Source: an uncultured Mycoplasmatota bacterium (lineage in GTDB: Bacteria; Bacillota_I; Bacilli_A; RF39; UBA660). Taken from it: 24,505 nt of DNA. A program made the position numbers and the translations under genes. The stretch lies in the NCBI GenBank assembly GCA_900551105.1, contig URUT01000014.1:1-24505 (forward strand), in the 5' to 3' direction. The notes beneath the pieces were generated by a model, which saw only the letters and a program-made list of their open reading frames with translations, made no database searches and was not told where the DNA came from. The number at the start of each line of letters is the position of its first letter. Position 1 is the first letter of the stretch. Of this stretch, positions 14,272 to 22,324 are shown one piece after another.

Positions 14272-16827
14272 CTACTTTGCTTCGTAAAGGTCAGTCCCTG
14301 AGTCAATACTTACTTTTAGAGGAACTTTTAGACTGACAATGTTTTCCATTTCAGTTTTAATTAAGTTAACTAGTTTTTCTTTTTCACTGTTTACTACGTC
14401 AAATACAAGTTCGTCGTGAATTTGTAAGAGCATTTTACTTTGAAAGTTTTCTTCGGTCATTTTTTCGTCTATTTTAATCATTGCCATTTTTATGATGTCG
14501 GCGGCTGTTCCTTGGATTGGCGTGTTAAGGGCTATTCTTTCACCAGCCATTTTAATCATGTAGTTCTTATTATTTAGTTCTTCTATGGTTCTTTTGCGGT
14601 TAAATAAAGTTCTTACTGAGCCATAGATATGGGCTTCTTCTTTGATTTCATCCATATATTTTTTGACGCCTGGATATTTTTCTAAGTATTTGTCAATAAA
14701 CTTTTTGGCATCTACTGGTTTGATATTTAAGTTTTCACCTAGGCCAAAACCACTGATACCATAAACAATTCCAAAAATTACGGCTTTAGCTGTTCTTCTC
14801 ATAGATTTTGTTACTTCTTCTTTAGGAACATCAAAAATATCACTTGCGACAGCTTTATGAATGTCTTCATCGTTTTTAAAAGCGTTAATCATTTCTTCAG
14901 AGTTACTGATGTGTGATAAGACTCTTAGTTCTATTTGAGAGTAGTCAGCACTTACAAAGATGTCTTTTTCAGGGATGAATGCTTTACGTACTTTACGCTC
15001 TGTTTCATCTCTAGTTGGAATGTTTTGAAGGTTTGGCTCAGCACTTGATAGTCTACCTGTTCTTGTTAAGGTTTGTTTGTAGATTGTATGAATTTTACCA
15101 TCAGCTAAAATATAGTTGTTTAAACCTTCTAGGTAAGTACTTTTTAATTTTGCTAAATTACGATATTCAAGAATTAGTTCAATGATTGGATGAACACCAA
15201 TTAGTTTTTCTAGGATGCTGGCATCAGTACTGTATGATTTATTTTTTACAAGCTTTTTAGGATATGGTAGTCCCATTTTGTCAAAGAGAATTACACCTAA
15301 TTGTTTTGGACTAGATACATTAAATTCTTCTTTAGCATAAGAATATATTTCATTTTGGATGTTCTCTATTTTCTTGCCTACTTCATCATTCATAGTTTTT
15401 AGAATGTCTTTGTCACATTTAATTCCGTTAAATTCCATTTTTGCTAGAACTTTAACTAGAGGCATTTCTACATTGTTAAATAAGTCAAACATTTCTTCCA
15501 TTTTTAGTTTTTTGATAAGATCATCTCTTGTATCATAAATGTATTTAGCTTTTAAAGTTACGGCTATTTTTAGGTCTTCTTCATTTTTTAGAGCATCACT
15601 ATAAAAAGGAACATCAATGCCTTCATTGTTCATTAAGTAAGCTAGGTCTTCTTTGATTTGATAGTTTAAAAGGTAAGTTGCTATCATATTATCAAAGATA
15701 GTATTTAAGTTAAAGTCTTTTAGTAATATCATATTCTTTTTTAGATCGTAGGTATATTTTATACTGTCCTTTATATAATCAATAACTTCTTTAACTTTTT
15801 CTTTTTCTACGTAAAATAAGTTTTCACCATCATATACGCCGGCGCCAAGAATATTTGCTAGGTGATAGTTTTCTTTGTCACATTCTATATAATAAGAAAT
15901 AATTTTGTCTTTTTTTATTTCGTTTACATCTTTTAGAATTTTGTATTCTTTTTGATAGTTTTTTTCTTTTTGAGGAATCTTTTTTAGTAGTGAATAAAAC
16001 TCTAGTTCTGCAAATAGTTCATCTAGCATTGGTGTGCTTCCAGTATATACCATGTCTTTTAATTCATCTTTTAGAGGTACTTCTTTATAAATAGTACAAA
16101 TGTCTTTACTAAAGAAAGCACTGTCACGGTCGTTTACTAGTTTGTCATGGACACTACCTTTAATCATGTCAATATTTGCATAGATGTTTTCTAGAGAGCC
16201 ATATTCTTTTAAAAGTTTTAAAGCCGTTTTTTCACCAATTCCTTTAACACCAGGAACGTTATCAGATGCATCACCACTTAAGGCTTTTAGATCAATTATT
16301 CTTATTGGGTCGATGCCATAGTCTTCTTTAAATGTTACTGGATTATATCTTACGTAGCCTTTTTGTTTTAGGAGTTTTACATCTACTACATCGCTTATTA
16401 ATTGCAATAGGTCACGATCTGATGAGACAATTGTTGCGTCAAACTCCGGGTCTTTATCAGCATAGGCAGCGATAGTACCAATGATATCATCTGCTTCAAA
16501 GTTTTCTACTTCATAGTGTTTAATACCCATAGCGTCTAATATTTTGCGAGCAATTACCATTTGAGATTTTAAATCTTCAGGGGTTTCTCTTCTTCCTTCT
16601 TTGTAATGGTCATATTTTTCGTGTCTAAAATTTTTACCGATGTCAAACGCTACGGCCATATATTTGGGCTTTTCTTCTTCAATTATTTTATTAATCATGG
16701 TTGTAAAACCATATAGGGCATTAGTTACTACACCTTTGCTATTTTTCATAATAGAGCCACTATAAAGGGTTGCATAGTAGCTTCTAAACATTAGATTATT
16801 TCCATCAATTAGAATAACTTTTTTCAT
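14272..16827 (-). CDS. polA: DNA polymerase I
   Basis: Repairs gaps and removes Okazaki primers. 851 aa from the chosen start. The 5' nuclease domain (1-290) is intact: ILIDGNNLMFRS, AFDIG, the EADDIIG acidic cluster, SSDRDLLQL, and the helix-hairpin-helix GVKGIGEKTA. The 3'-5' exonuclease-like middle (about 310-470) lacks the usual acidic motifs, as in Bacillus Pol I, so proofreading is unlikely. Polymerase motifs follow: TGRLSS, motif A ADYSQIELRVLSH, motif B RRTAKAVIFGIVYG, motif C QIHDELVFDV. The frame opens at GTG 16836, but that GTG is within AGGTGA, the ribosome site of the ATG at 16825-16827, so I use the ATG. Forms a unit with mutM. Confidence 0.96.
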   Translation of the reverse strand: MKKVILIDGNNLMFRSYYATLYSGSIMKNSKGVVTNALYGFTTMINKIIEEEKPKYMAVAFDIGKNFRHEKYDHYKEGRRETPEDLKSQMVIARKILDAMGIKHYEVENFEADDIIGTIAAYADKDPEFDATIVSSDRDLLQLISDVVDVKLLKQKGYVRYNPVTFKEDYGIDPIRIIDLKALSGDASDNVPGVKGIGEKTALKLLKEYGSLENIYANIDMIKGSVHDKLVNDRDSAFFSKDICTIYKEVPLKDELKDMVYTGSTPMLDELFAELEFYSLLKKIPQKEKNYQKEYKILKDVNEIKKDKIISYYIECDKENYHLANILGAGVYDGENLFYVEKEKVKEVIDYIKDSIKYTYDLKKNMILLKDFNLNTIFDNMIATYLLNYQIKEDLAYLMNNEGIDVPFYSDALKNEEDLKIAVTLKAKYIYDTRDDLIKKLKMEEMFDLFNNVEMPLVKVLAKMEFNGIKCDKDILKTMNDEVGKKIENIQNEIYSYAKEEFNVSSPKQLGVILFDKMGLPYPKKLVKNKSYSTDASILEKLIGVHPIIELILEYRNLAKLKSTYLEGLNNYILADGKIHTIYKQTLTRTGRLSSAEPNLQNIPTRDETERKVRKAFIPEKDIFVSADYSQIELRVLSHISNSEEMINAFKNDEDIHKAVASDIFDVPKEEVTKSMRRTAKAVIFGIVYGISGFGLGENLNIKPVDAKKFIDKYLEKYPGVKKYMDEIKEEAHIYGSVRTLFNRKRTIEELNNKNYMIKMAGERIALNTPIQGTAADIIKMAMIKIDEKMTEENFQSKMLLQIHDELVFDVVNSEKEKLVNLIKTEMENIVSLKVPLKVSIDSGTDLYEAK

Positions 16828-16844
16828 ATATTTCACCTACATTT

Positions 16845-16872
16845 ATTATAGTATAATTTAGTTTTTTTATAA
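16845..16872 (-). promoter_or_regulatory. Possible polA promoter
   Basis: -10 TATAAT (16845-16850) and -35-like TTATAA (16867-16872), 16 bases apart. The start predicted from it would leave a leader of only about 11 bases that begins at the ribosome-binding site, so this is tentative. Confidence 0.4.
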
Positions 16873-16873
16873 A

Positions 16874-16900
16874 GAAAAAATAGGTTTATTTCCCTATTTT
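16874..16900 (-). terminator. Intrinsic terminator at the end of rpoZ
   Basis: Stem AAAATAGG/CCTATTTT (16877-16884 with 16893-16900) with an 8-base loop and U-rich tail. The rpoZ stop codon TAG (16894-16896) lies within the stem. Confidence 0.75.
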
Positions 16901-17088
16901 ATCTTGATTAGTCCGGCTTCTATCTCTTCTAGTGCTCTACCTAGTTCCTTTTTGTTTTTATATTCGTTTTCTTTCATTTGTAACCAGCCAGTTTCCTGGA
17001 TTTGTTTGGCACGAGTTGCTATTACATGAACTAATTTGTACTTACTGTCAATTTGATTTAAGATTTTATCAACTGATGGATATAACAT
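16894..17088 (-). CDS. rpoZ: RNA polymerase omega subunit
   Basis: Small subunit that helps fold the beta' subunit of RNA polymerase. 64 aa, within the usual Firmicute range. It begins MLYPSVDKILNQIDSKYKLV, then ATRAKQIQE with the conserved basic helix, and ELGRALEEIEAGLIKI at the end. The open frame extends 29 codons further upstream (to 17175), but those codons are unlike the family and AGGAG lies before the ATG at 17086-17088, so the short form is right. It follows the nuclease gene by 87 bases with no visible terminator between them, and ends with a terminator before polA. The gmk neighbour usual in Firmicutes is not here. Confidence 0.88.
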   Translation of the reverse strand: MLYPSVDKILNQIDSKYKLVHVIATRAKQIQETGWLQMKENEYKNKKELGRALEEIEAGLIKIK

Positions 17089-17175
17089 TTTAATCACTCT
17101 CCTATTAATACTAATATAATATAATTTTTTTAATAAAACATCGTTATAGGTTAATTTTAGACATTTTATTGACAA

Positions 17176-17859
17176 CTATTTTAATTTACTATCTCCATTT
17201 AGGTAATTTATTTCAATTCCGTCTTGAACATTATAGACGTAGACATTGAATTTTAATCCGGCTCCGTTATCTTCAACGCTTAAGGCTTCCATGTGAATTC
17301 CACTTGCTAGAAGGTTTTCGTTTTCAAAGATTGGGGTAACACGGTACATAACATGATTGTTTGTTTCTTTAATATAGTCTGCTACTTTATTTTCAAATTC
17401 TAGCATAGTTTGACTGTTGGTTTGTCTTGTGCAGGTTATCAAATTGTTTTTGTTGGCATTTTGGCCAGTTAATTGAAAGCCGATTAGATGACATCTATTA
17501 TATAGGTATTTACCATCAACTATATCGTATTTGACTGTGTGCCAGCCACTTGGTTTAATCATGCCGATACCAGTACGTTTTTCAGTTGGCATCAAGTCTT
17601 TTCCTAGAGATGCATACGCAACAGTACACCTACCAAGATCATCTAAATCACCATAAAGTTCAAAAGACTCAGTTGTTAAACTATTAAAGCTTGGCTCATT
17701 ATTATTTATTTCGATATAGGCTTTGTCAGTGTATGCGGGAATATTTTCCATAGTTATATTCGTAGCACTTAAAGTATCTGGTACTTTATTATTTTCATTT
17801 ATATATGTGTATAGGCTAAATACACTAATTAGGATTATTAAACTTAAAAACTTCTTCAT
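17176..17859 (-). CDS. Secreted DNA/RNA non-specific endonuclease
   Basis: 227 aa, Endonuclea_NS_2-type beta-beta-alpha-metal nuclease. A hydrophobic signal or anchor segment (residues 3-19) precedes the mature domain, so it acts outside the membrane. Conserved landmarks: GRCTVAYASLG, KPSGWHTVKYD, the catalytic NRCHLIGFQLTG with His124 (the NRCH form of the DRGH motif), NNLITCTRQTN with the metal-binding Asn region, and VMYRVTPIFE. Likely roles are nutrient DNA degradation or DNA processing during uptake; sequence cannot separate these. ATG with GAGGT upstream. A TATAAT (17878-17883) lies just after the mscL terminator and may be its -10, but the -35 is poor. Confidence 0.88.
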   Translation of the reverse strand: MKKFLSLIILISVFSLYTYINENNKVPDTLSATNITMENIPAYTDKAYIEINNNEPSFNSLTTESFELYGDLDDLGRCTVAYASLGKDLMPTEKRTGIGMIKPSGWHTVKYDIVDGKYLYNRCHLIGFQLTGQNANKNNLITCTRQTNSQTMLEFENKVADYIKETNNHVMYRVTPIFENENLLASGIHMEALSVEDNGAGLKFNVYVYNVQDGIEINYLNGDSKLK

Positions 17860-17895
17860 TTTCTACCTCACAAAAGAATTATACTTTATTTGATG

Positions 17896-17926
17896 AAAAA
17901 GAAAAAGTCTATTATGTAAGACTTTT
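17896..17926 (-). terminator. Intrinsic terminator after mscL
   Basis: Stem AAAAGTCT/AGACTTTT (17903-17910 with 17919-17926) with an 8-base loop and then TTCTTTTT on the minus strand, about 9 bases past the mscL stop codon. Confidence 0.85.
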
Positions 17927-17934
17927 GTAAAGAT

Positions 17935-18360
17935 TTATTTCTTTTTTAGTAAATCTCTTATTTCTTCTAAAAGAATAGTTTTATCATCTTTTTTAGGTGG
18001 AGCTGGTGGTGTTTCTTTTTTACGATTAAATTTATTAATTATTTTTACAAATATAAAGATGCATAGTGCTACTATTAGAAAGTCTAAGATGTTTTGTAAA
18101 AATACACCGTAGTTTACCGTAGCATCCCCTAGTTTTAGGGTGAGATTTGTTAAGTTAATACCACCAATTACGATACCAATTAAAGGCATGATGATGTCAT
18201 TTACTAGTGATGAGACAATTTTACTAAAAGCACCACCAATAATTACACCTACTGCTAAGTCTATTACGTTACCTTTAGAGATAAATTCTTTAAATTCTTT
18301 GATAGTTTTTCCACTTTTAGTTTTAATTTCTTTTCTAATTTCTTTATTATTTTTTTTCAT
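17935..18360 (-). CDS. mscL: Large-conductance mechanosensitive channel
   Basis: Homopentameric inner-membrane channel that opens under membrane tension and protects against sudden osmotic downshift. 141 aa. A charged N-terminal extension of about 25 residues is followed by the first helix with GNVIDLAVGVIIGGAFSKIVSSLV, the family signature, a periplasmic loop (about residues 55-75), the second helix (about 83-105, FLQNILDFLIVALCIFIFVKI), and the cytoplasmic helix ending LLEEIRDLLKKK. The N-terminal extension is longer than in E. coli MscL. AGAGGAAG precedes the ATG. It lies 11 bases after the RNase J gene and is read from its promoter. Confidence 0.95.
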   Translation of the reverse strand: MKKNNKEIRKEIKTKSGKTIKEFKEFISKGNVIDLAVGVIIGGAFSKIVSSLVNDIIMPLIGIVIGGINLTNLTLKLGDATVNYGVFLQNILDFLIVALCIFIFVKIINKFNRKKETPPAPPKKDDKTILLEEIRDLLKKK

Positions 18361-18371
18361 GTTACTTCCTC

Positions 18372-20009
18372 TTATATTTCTTGAATTACAGCGATTATCA
18401 TTGGTTTACATTCAGTTTCTACGTAGAAGTATTTACCTAGTTTCTCTCTTATTTCGGCTTTGATGTTGTTATAATCTACGTAGCCGTTATTGGTGTTGTT
18501 GATAATTACTTCTAGAGATATTCTTTTAATTTCTTCAATCATTTCTTTACTGTCTTTAACGTAGATGAAACCTCTTGTAGTTACTTCAGGACCCACGATA
18601 ACATGTTTATCTTTTTTAGATAAAGTTGCACTTACTAGAACTATACCATTTTCTGATAGCATTTCTCTATCTTTGATTACTAGGTCACCTACATCATCAG
18701 AGCTTGTTCCATCAATTAAAACATCATCTATGAACATGTGCTCAAAGTTATCTTCTAGTTTTTTATTAGTGATAGTTACTATATCACCATTTTGTTTTAG
18801 TAAGATATTTTCTTTTTTGTAACCTAAGTCACTTGCTAAGTTTGCTGCTCCGACCATGTAACGGTACTCGCCTTTTACGGGCATAAAGTATTTGGGTTTT
18901 AGAAGATTTATCATTAGCATTAAGTCTTCTGATGAAGCATGAAGGGAAATGCCTTTATCTTTAGGAATACTAATTGTATTAATTCCTTTGTATGCTAGTT
19001 CATTTTCTAATTTTACGATAATTTTTTCGTTTTCATCATATTTTGGTTCAGCAAAACAGAAAGTGTCACTGCTTCTTAGTTTGATAAATTTATCATTGCC
19101 AGCTACTATTTTTTCTATGGCGTTATAGGGATGAGAACGATCATCACATACTAGTAAGATAGCATTTTCATCTTCAATATTTGATAAATCACCAATTAGA
19201 TTTTCGCCGACTGTCATATATTTTTCTTTAATAGCCATATTGATAATGTTTTGCAGTTTCTTACCCATGATGACAATTTTACGATGAGTATTTCTAGCAG
19301 CATTAAAGATGCCTTCAATAGTATAAAGATGGATATGAAGAACACTAAAGATTACTCTACCATTTGCTTTATTGATAACGTTTTTAAAAAATGAACTCAT
19401 GTGATGGCTTGGACTAGTGTGGCCAATGTTTTCTGAAAATGATGATTCACATAATAGTGCTAAAACACCTTGTTTACCGACGTAAGCAATTTTCCCTAAG
19501 TCCATATTATATGCTCCCATCATTGATGGATCGATAATAAAGTCACCAGTATAGGCGATAGCACCATCTTTAGTATTTAGAACATACATAACAGCATCTG
19601 GCACTGAATGATTAACATTTATTGGAAATACGCTTAAATCTTTATCAAAAACAATCTTTTTGTGGGCTTCTATTAGATTTAAGTTTTTATCATTAATTCC
19701 TTCTAGTTTCATTTGATTGATAGTATATTTAGTCGCATAAATCTTAATATCAGGAATGTCTTTAATTAAGTCTGATACTCCGCCATAACTTTCTGGGTGT
19801 GCGTGAGTGATAAAAACTCCAACTATTTTTTTACTATTTTTTTCTAGATATGAATAGTCTGGTAAAATATAATCTACTCCGTACATACTGTCGTTTGCAA
19901 ATTTTAAACCAGCATCAAATACAAATATTTTATTATCTACTTCTATAATATAAGTGTTCTTACCATTTTCGTTAAGTCCACCCATACCAAAAATTTTTAT
20001 TTTACTCAT
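18372..20009 (-). CDS. rnjB: RNase J family protein with a degenerate metal site (RNase J2-like)
   Basis: Metallo-beta-lactamase/beta-CASP ribonuclease family, 545 aa, normal length. Family features: GMGGLNENGKNTYIIE, GVDYILPDYSYL, NVNHSVPDAV (H134), AYTGDF (D156), the beta-CASP region, and a C-terminal domain with VTTRGFIYVK. The catalytic motif HxHxDH reads HAHPES (H69, H71, E73, S74), so the Asp and last His are changed. PVHGEYR reads PVKGEYR (His to Lys379), and HxSGHA reads GISLHA. This suggests weak or no nuclease activity and a partner role, as for RNase J2 beside J1. The symbol is an inference; a canonical RNase J should exist elsewhere. Good promoter, mscL downstream. Confidence 0.85.
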   Translation of the reverse strand: MSKIKIFGMGGLNENGKNTYIIEVDNKIFVFDAGLKFANDSMYGVDYILPDYSYLEKNSKKIVGVFITHAHPESYGGVSDLIKDIPDIKIYATKYTINQMKLEGINDKNLNLIEAHKKIVFDKDLSVFPINVNHSVPDAVMYVLNTKDGAIAYTGDFIIDPSMMGAYNMDLGKIAYVGKQGVLALLCESSFSENIGHTSPSHHMSSFFKNVINKANGRVIFSVLHIHLYTIEGIFNAARNTHRKIVIMGKKLQNIINMAIKEKYMTVGENLIGDLSNIEDENAILLVCDDRSHPYNAIEKIVAGNDKFIKLRSSDTFCFAEPKYDENEKIIVKLENELAYKGINTISIPKDKGISLHASSEDLMLMINLLKPKYFMPVKGEYRYMVGAANLASDLGYKKENILLKQNGDIVTITNKKLEDNFEHMFIDDVLIDGTSSDDVGDLVIKDREMLSENGIVLVSATLSKKDKHVIVGPEVTTRGFIYVKDSKEMIEEIKRISLEVIINNTNNGYVDYNNIKAEIREKLGKYFYVETECKPMIIAVIQEI

Positions 20010-20064
20010 AAAATTCCTCTTTCTATATTTTAAATTAAATTACAAGTTTGGTAATTGCTTTATA

Positions 20065-20093
20065 AGTATAGCAAATTTTAGTTACTTTTTCAA
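20065..20093 (-). promoter_or_regulatory. Promoter of the RNase J-like gene and mscL
   Basis: -35 TTGAAA (20088-20093), 17-base spacer, -10 TATACT (20065-20070) with a TG one base upstream (TGCTATACT). It is one of the clearest promoters in the window; the predicted leader is about 48 bases. Confidence 0.75.
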
Positions 20094-20119
20094 ATTTTTC
20101 TCTTTACGCTTAGGAAATG

Positions 20120-20149
20120 AAAAAAACTTAGTTTAGCTGTCCTAAGTTT
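20120..20149 (-). terminator. Intrinsic terminator overlapping the end of the deoxyribosyltransferase-like gene
   Basis: Stem AAACTTAG/CTAAGTTT (20124-20131 with 20142-20149), 10-base loop, U run after it. The last seven codons, including the stop TAA (20128-20130), form the hairpin, about 22 bases of overlap with coding sequence. Confidence 0.8.
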
Positions 20150-20559
20150 ATTACAGGGTCGTTAGCTTCTTCTTCAGTCATTTGATCATACTTTTGAACA
20201 AAATTTTCAATTAGTTTAATAAAGGTTATATCGTTGTTTGTAAAAGAGATTTCTTGAACATATTTTTTTAAGCTTTTGGGCAAGTTATTATTTAATGAAA
20301 AGAATAGTTTTGGTTTTTCTACTTGACTTAGCCATTTAAGTTCTAGCTTTAAGCCAAAAGATGGTGTTGAGACTTCAGCTACTACTAGATCAGCTTTATT
20401 AATTAAGTCTTTTGCGTATTTTTCTTTGTAAGTTTTTGTCAGTGGTAGCATTAGTTCATGTTTATTTAGAATGGGACTACTTAAAATGTCTTTGTATAGT
20501 AAGTTATTGTAATCGTATCTTGATGAATGGATAAAGTATATTTTTAGTCTTCTTTTCAT
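20128..20559 (-). CDS. Nucleoside 2-deoxyribosyltransferase-like protein
   Basis: 143 aa, soluble. The start LKIYFIHSSRYDY and the central tract ADLVVAEVSTPSFGLKLELKWL resemble the nucleoside deoxyribosyltransferase superfamily, where the Asp and the Glu of EVSxPSxGxxxEL shape the active site. Transferases of this group swap bases on deoxynucleosides for salvage; others hydrolyse nucleotides. The C-terminal 20 residues (DQMTEEEANDPVINLGQLN) are acidic and unlike the fold. The ATG has TTGGTGAT upstream. It is a single-gene unit that diverges from tmcAL across 69 bases. The fold call is reasonable; the substrate is unknown. Confidence 0.6.
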   Translation of the reverse strand: MKRRLKIYFIHSSRYDYNNLLYKDILSSPILNKHELMLPLTKTYKEKYAKDLINKADLVVAEVSTPSFGLKLELKWLSQVEKPKLFFSLNNNLPKSLKKYVQEISFTNNDITFIKLIENFVQKYDQMTEEEANDPVINLGQLN

Positions 20560-20598
20560 ATTATCACCAAAATAATAATATCATAAGTTTTAAAGTTT

Positions 20599-20607
20599 TG
20601 CTATAAT
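20599..20607 (+). promoter_or_regulatory. Extended -10 element of tmcAL
   Basis: TGCTATAAT lies 22 bases upstream of the tmcAL ATG, with GGAGGG between as ribosome site. No good -35 is visible, consistent with an extended -10 promoter. It shares the short divergent region with the gene on the other strand. Confidence 0.55.
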
Positions 20608-20628
20608 TAAAGACGGAGGGATAACTTT

Positions 20629-21726
20629 ATGAATGTTATTGGAATAGTTGCTGAGTATAATCCTTTTCATAATGGGCATATTTATCAAATAAAAAAAGTT
20701 AGAGAGCTATATAAAGATTCAATCATCATAGTTGTTGTCAATGGTTATTTTTTAGAACGCGGTGAGATAAGTGTTTTATCCAAGGAAGAAAAAACGCGAA
20801 TTTGTTTAGAGTACGGCGTAGATTTAGTTCTAGAACTTCCTTTTGTATTTGGTAGTAATTCAGCGGATATATTTGCGGAAAGTGCGGTTAAGATATTAAA
20901 TAAGCTTGGCATAAAAAAACTAATTTTTGGCAGTGAAAGCAATAATTTAGATTTACTTTATGAAAGTGCTAGAAAGCAGTTAGACAGTTCTTTTGATGAT
21001 TTAGTTAATAAGCAGATGAAAAGTGGTGTTAACTACCCTACTACAATTAATAATTTGGTGGGCATTTCTATTTCTACGCCTAATGATTTACTTGGGGTAT
21101 CATATATTAAAGCAATTCTTAAAAATGATTTTAAAATTCAGCCTATAACTATTCAAAGAACAAATGATTTTCATGATGTAAGTTTAGATGAGCAAGTTGT
21201 AAGTGCTTCAAATGTAAGAAATAGATTATTAAATGGTGATGATGTTTCTAAGTATACGCCTTGCACTAAATTTAATAAGGTAGATAAAGATTTACTATTT
21301 AAACTTTTAAAATATAAGATAATTACGAGTAAGGATTTGAGTATTTATCTAACGGTTGATGAAGGAATAGAAAATAAGATTAAAAAAGAGATTGGCAAAG
21401 CTAATAGTTTGGATGATTTAATTTTAAGAGTTAAGTCTAAGCGTTATACTTATAATAGAATTCAGAGAATGTTTATGCATATTTTAGTTGGCTTTACTAA
21501 AGAGGATAAAGAACGATTAAAGTTAGAATATATTAAAGTTTTAGGATTTAACGTGGCGGGAAAGAAATATTTAAAGAGTATTAAATCAGATATTTTAATT
21601 AGTAGAAAGATAAGTGAAGAGTTTTTAGCACAAAGGTATGAGCTTACGGCTTCGTTACTATATGATTTAGTTACTTTAGATAATACTTATAATTTTGAGG
21701 TTAGTAATAAACCTGTTATTAAATAA
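20629..21726 (+). CDS. tmcAL: tRNA(Met) cytidine acetate ligase (TmcAL, YlbM family)
   Basis: Activates acetate with ATP and acetylates the wobble cytidine 34 of elongator tRNA(Met), keeping Met and Ile decoding apart. 365 aa, shorter than the usual 390-415. The nucleotidyltransferase start GIVAEYNPFHNGH has the HxGH signature (H14, H17). Further landmarks: NGYFLERGEIS, GVDLVLELPFVFGSNSADIFAESAV, ISTPNDLLGVSYIKAI and SASNVRNRLL. The missing length is at the C-terminus. It is the only plus-strand gene in the window. ATG preceded by GGAGGGAT. Acetate, its substrate, is also the product of the ackA gene about 12 kb away. Confidence 0.9.
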   Translation: MNVIGIVAEYNPFHNGHIYQIKKVRELYKDSIIIVVVNGYFLERGEISVLSKEEKTRICLEYGVDLVLELPFVFGSNSADIFAESAVKILNKLGIKKLIFGSESNNLDLLYESARKQLDSSFDDLVNKQMKSGVNYPTTINNLVGISISTPNDLLGVSYIKAILKNDFKIQPITIQRTNDFHDVSLDEQVVSASNVRNRLLNGDDVSKYTPCTKFNKVDKDLLFKLLKYKIITSKDLSIYLTVDEGIENKIKKEIGKANSLDDLILRVKSKRYTYNRIQRMFMHILVGFTKEDKERLKLEYIKVLGFNVAGKKYLKSIKSDILISRKISEEFLAQRYELTASLLYDLVTLDNTYNFEVSNKPVIK

Positions 21727-21760
21727 AAAAATATCGGCTTAAAATGAGTCGATATTTATT
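21727..21760. terminator. Bidirectional terminator between tmcAL and khpA
   Basis: Stem AAATATCG/CGATATTT (21729-21736 with 21750-21757) and a 13-base loop, followed by an A/T-rich tail on the plus strand and a run of T on the minus strand. The khpA stop codon (21739-21741) lies in the loop. It serves both convergent genes. Confidence 0.8.
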
Positions 21761-21990
21761 TTGACACGATTTAGTTCATGGATATAAGCATAGGCTTGAA
21801 CTAGAGTTCTAATACTATTAGCAATTTTACCATTTCTACCGATTACAGCACCCATATCACTTTCATGAACAATGATTTCTAACATTATTTCAGCATCATC
21901 GCCACTAAATTCTTGAACACTTACCATGTCTGGTTCTTTACAAATATTTTTTACTAAGTCTAAAGTAAAATTAATTAAATCTTGATGCAT
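21739..21990 (-). CDS. khpA: KH-domain RNA-binding protein KhpA
   Basis: Small RNA-binding protein (83 aa) that in Firmicutes pairs with KhpB and affects cell elongation, division and small-RNA biology. The single KH domain fills the protein, with the GxxG RNA-binding loop as GRNGK at 51-55 (AVIGRNGKIANSIRTLV). It begins two bases after rpsP, without a strong Shine-Dalgarno of its own, which points to translational coupling. The rpsP-khpA order is the standard Firmicute arrangement, but rimM, trmD and rplS, which usually follow, are absent and the unit ends here against tmcAL. Confidence 0.92.
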   Translation of the reverse strand: MHQDLINFTLDLVKNICKEPDMVSVQEFSGDDAEIMLEIIVHESDMGAVIGRNGKIANSIRTLVQAYAYIHELNRVKINIDSF

Positions 21991-21992
21991 AA

Positions 21993-22268
21993 TTACTTAC
22001 CACTTTTCTTAGTTTCTTTGAATTTTGACCATACGCCAGATTTTTGAAAAATATTTTTTACTGTATCAGTTGGGATAGCGCCATTGTTTAGCCATTTCAT
22101 AGCTTTTTCTTCATCTACTGTGATATTGTTTTCTTTATAGATTGGTGCATAAGTTCCAACAACTTCAATGAATCTTCCATCTCTTGGACTTCTTGAATCA
22201 GCAGCTACAATACGATAAAAAGGTCTAGCTTTTGATCCCATTCTTTTTAATCTTAATTTTACAGCCAT
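21993..22268 (-). CDS. rpsP: Small ribosomal subunit protein bS16
   Basis: Ribosomal protein needed for 30S assembly. 91 aa, as usual for Firmicutes. It starts AVKLRLKRMGSKARPFYRIV, then ADSRSPRDGRFIEVVGTYAP, which is the family signature, and ends in a basic tail (FKETKKSGK). ATG with AAAAGGAGG upstream at slightly long spacing. First gene of rpsP-khpA. In many Bacilli ffh and ylxM lie upstream; here cotE takes that place, separated by a very strong terminator that also carries the predicted -35 of the rpsP promoter. Confidence 0.97.
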   Translation of the reverse strand: MAVKLRLKRMGSKARPFYRIVAADSRSPRDGRFIEVVGTYAPIYKENNITVDEEKAMKWLNNGAIPTDTVKNIFQKSGVWSKFKETKKSGK

Positions 22269-22295
22269 TATAATATGCCTCCTTTTTCTAACAAT

Positions 22296-22324
22296 ATGTT
22301 AGCAAAAAAAAAACATGATGTCAA
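22296..22324 (-). promoter_or_regulatory. Promoter of rpsP-khpA, built into the cotE terminator
   Basis: A perfect -35 TTGACA (22319-22324), 17-base spacer and -10 TAACAT (22296-22301) with TG one base upstream. The -35 is part of the terminator stem of the preceding gene and the spacer holds its U run. A small inverted repeat CTAACA-ATA-TGTTAG (22288-22302) covers the -10 and start region and could be an operator. Confidence 0.55.

Noticed and set aside
17089..17175. Upstream extension of the omega-subunit frame by 29 codons
   Set aside because: The added residues are unlike any omega subunit, and AGGAG with the ATG at 17088 gives the family's usual start; this stretch is intergenic.
20629..21726. 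Complementary minus-strand frame inside tmcAL (20745-20942)
   Set aside because: A 65-codon shadow with no ribosome site and no recognisable product; tmcAL is clearly the coding frame.
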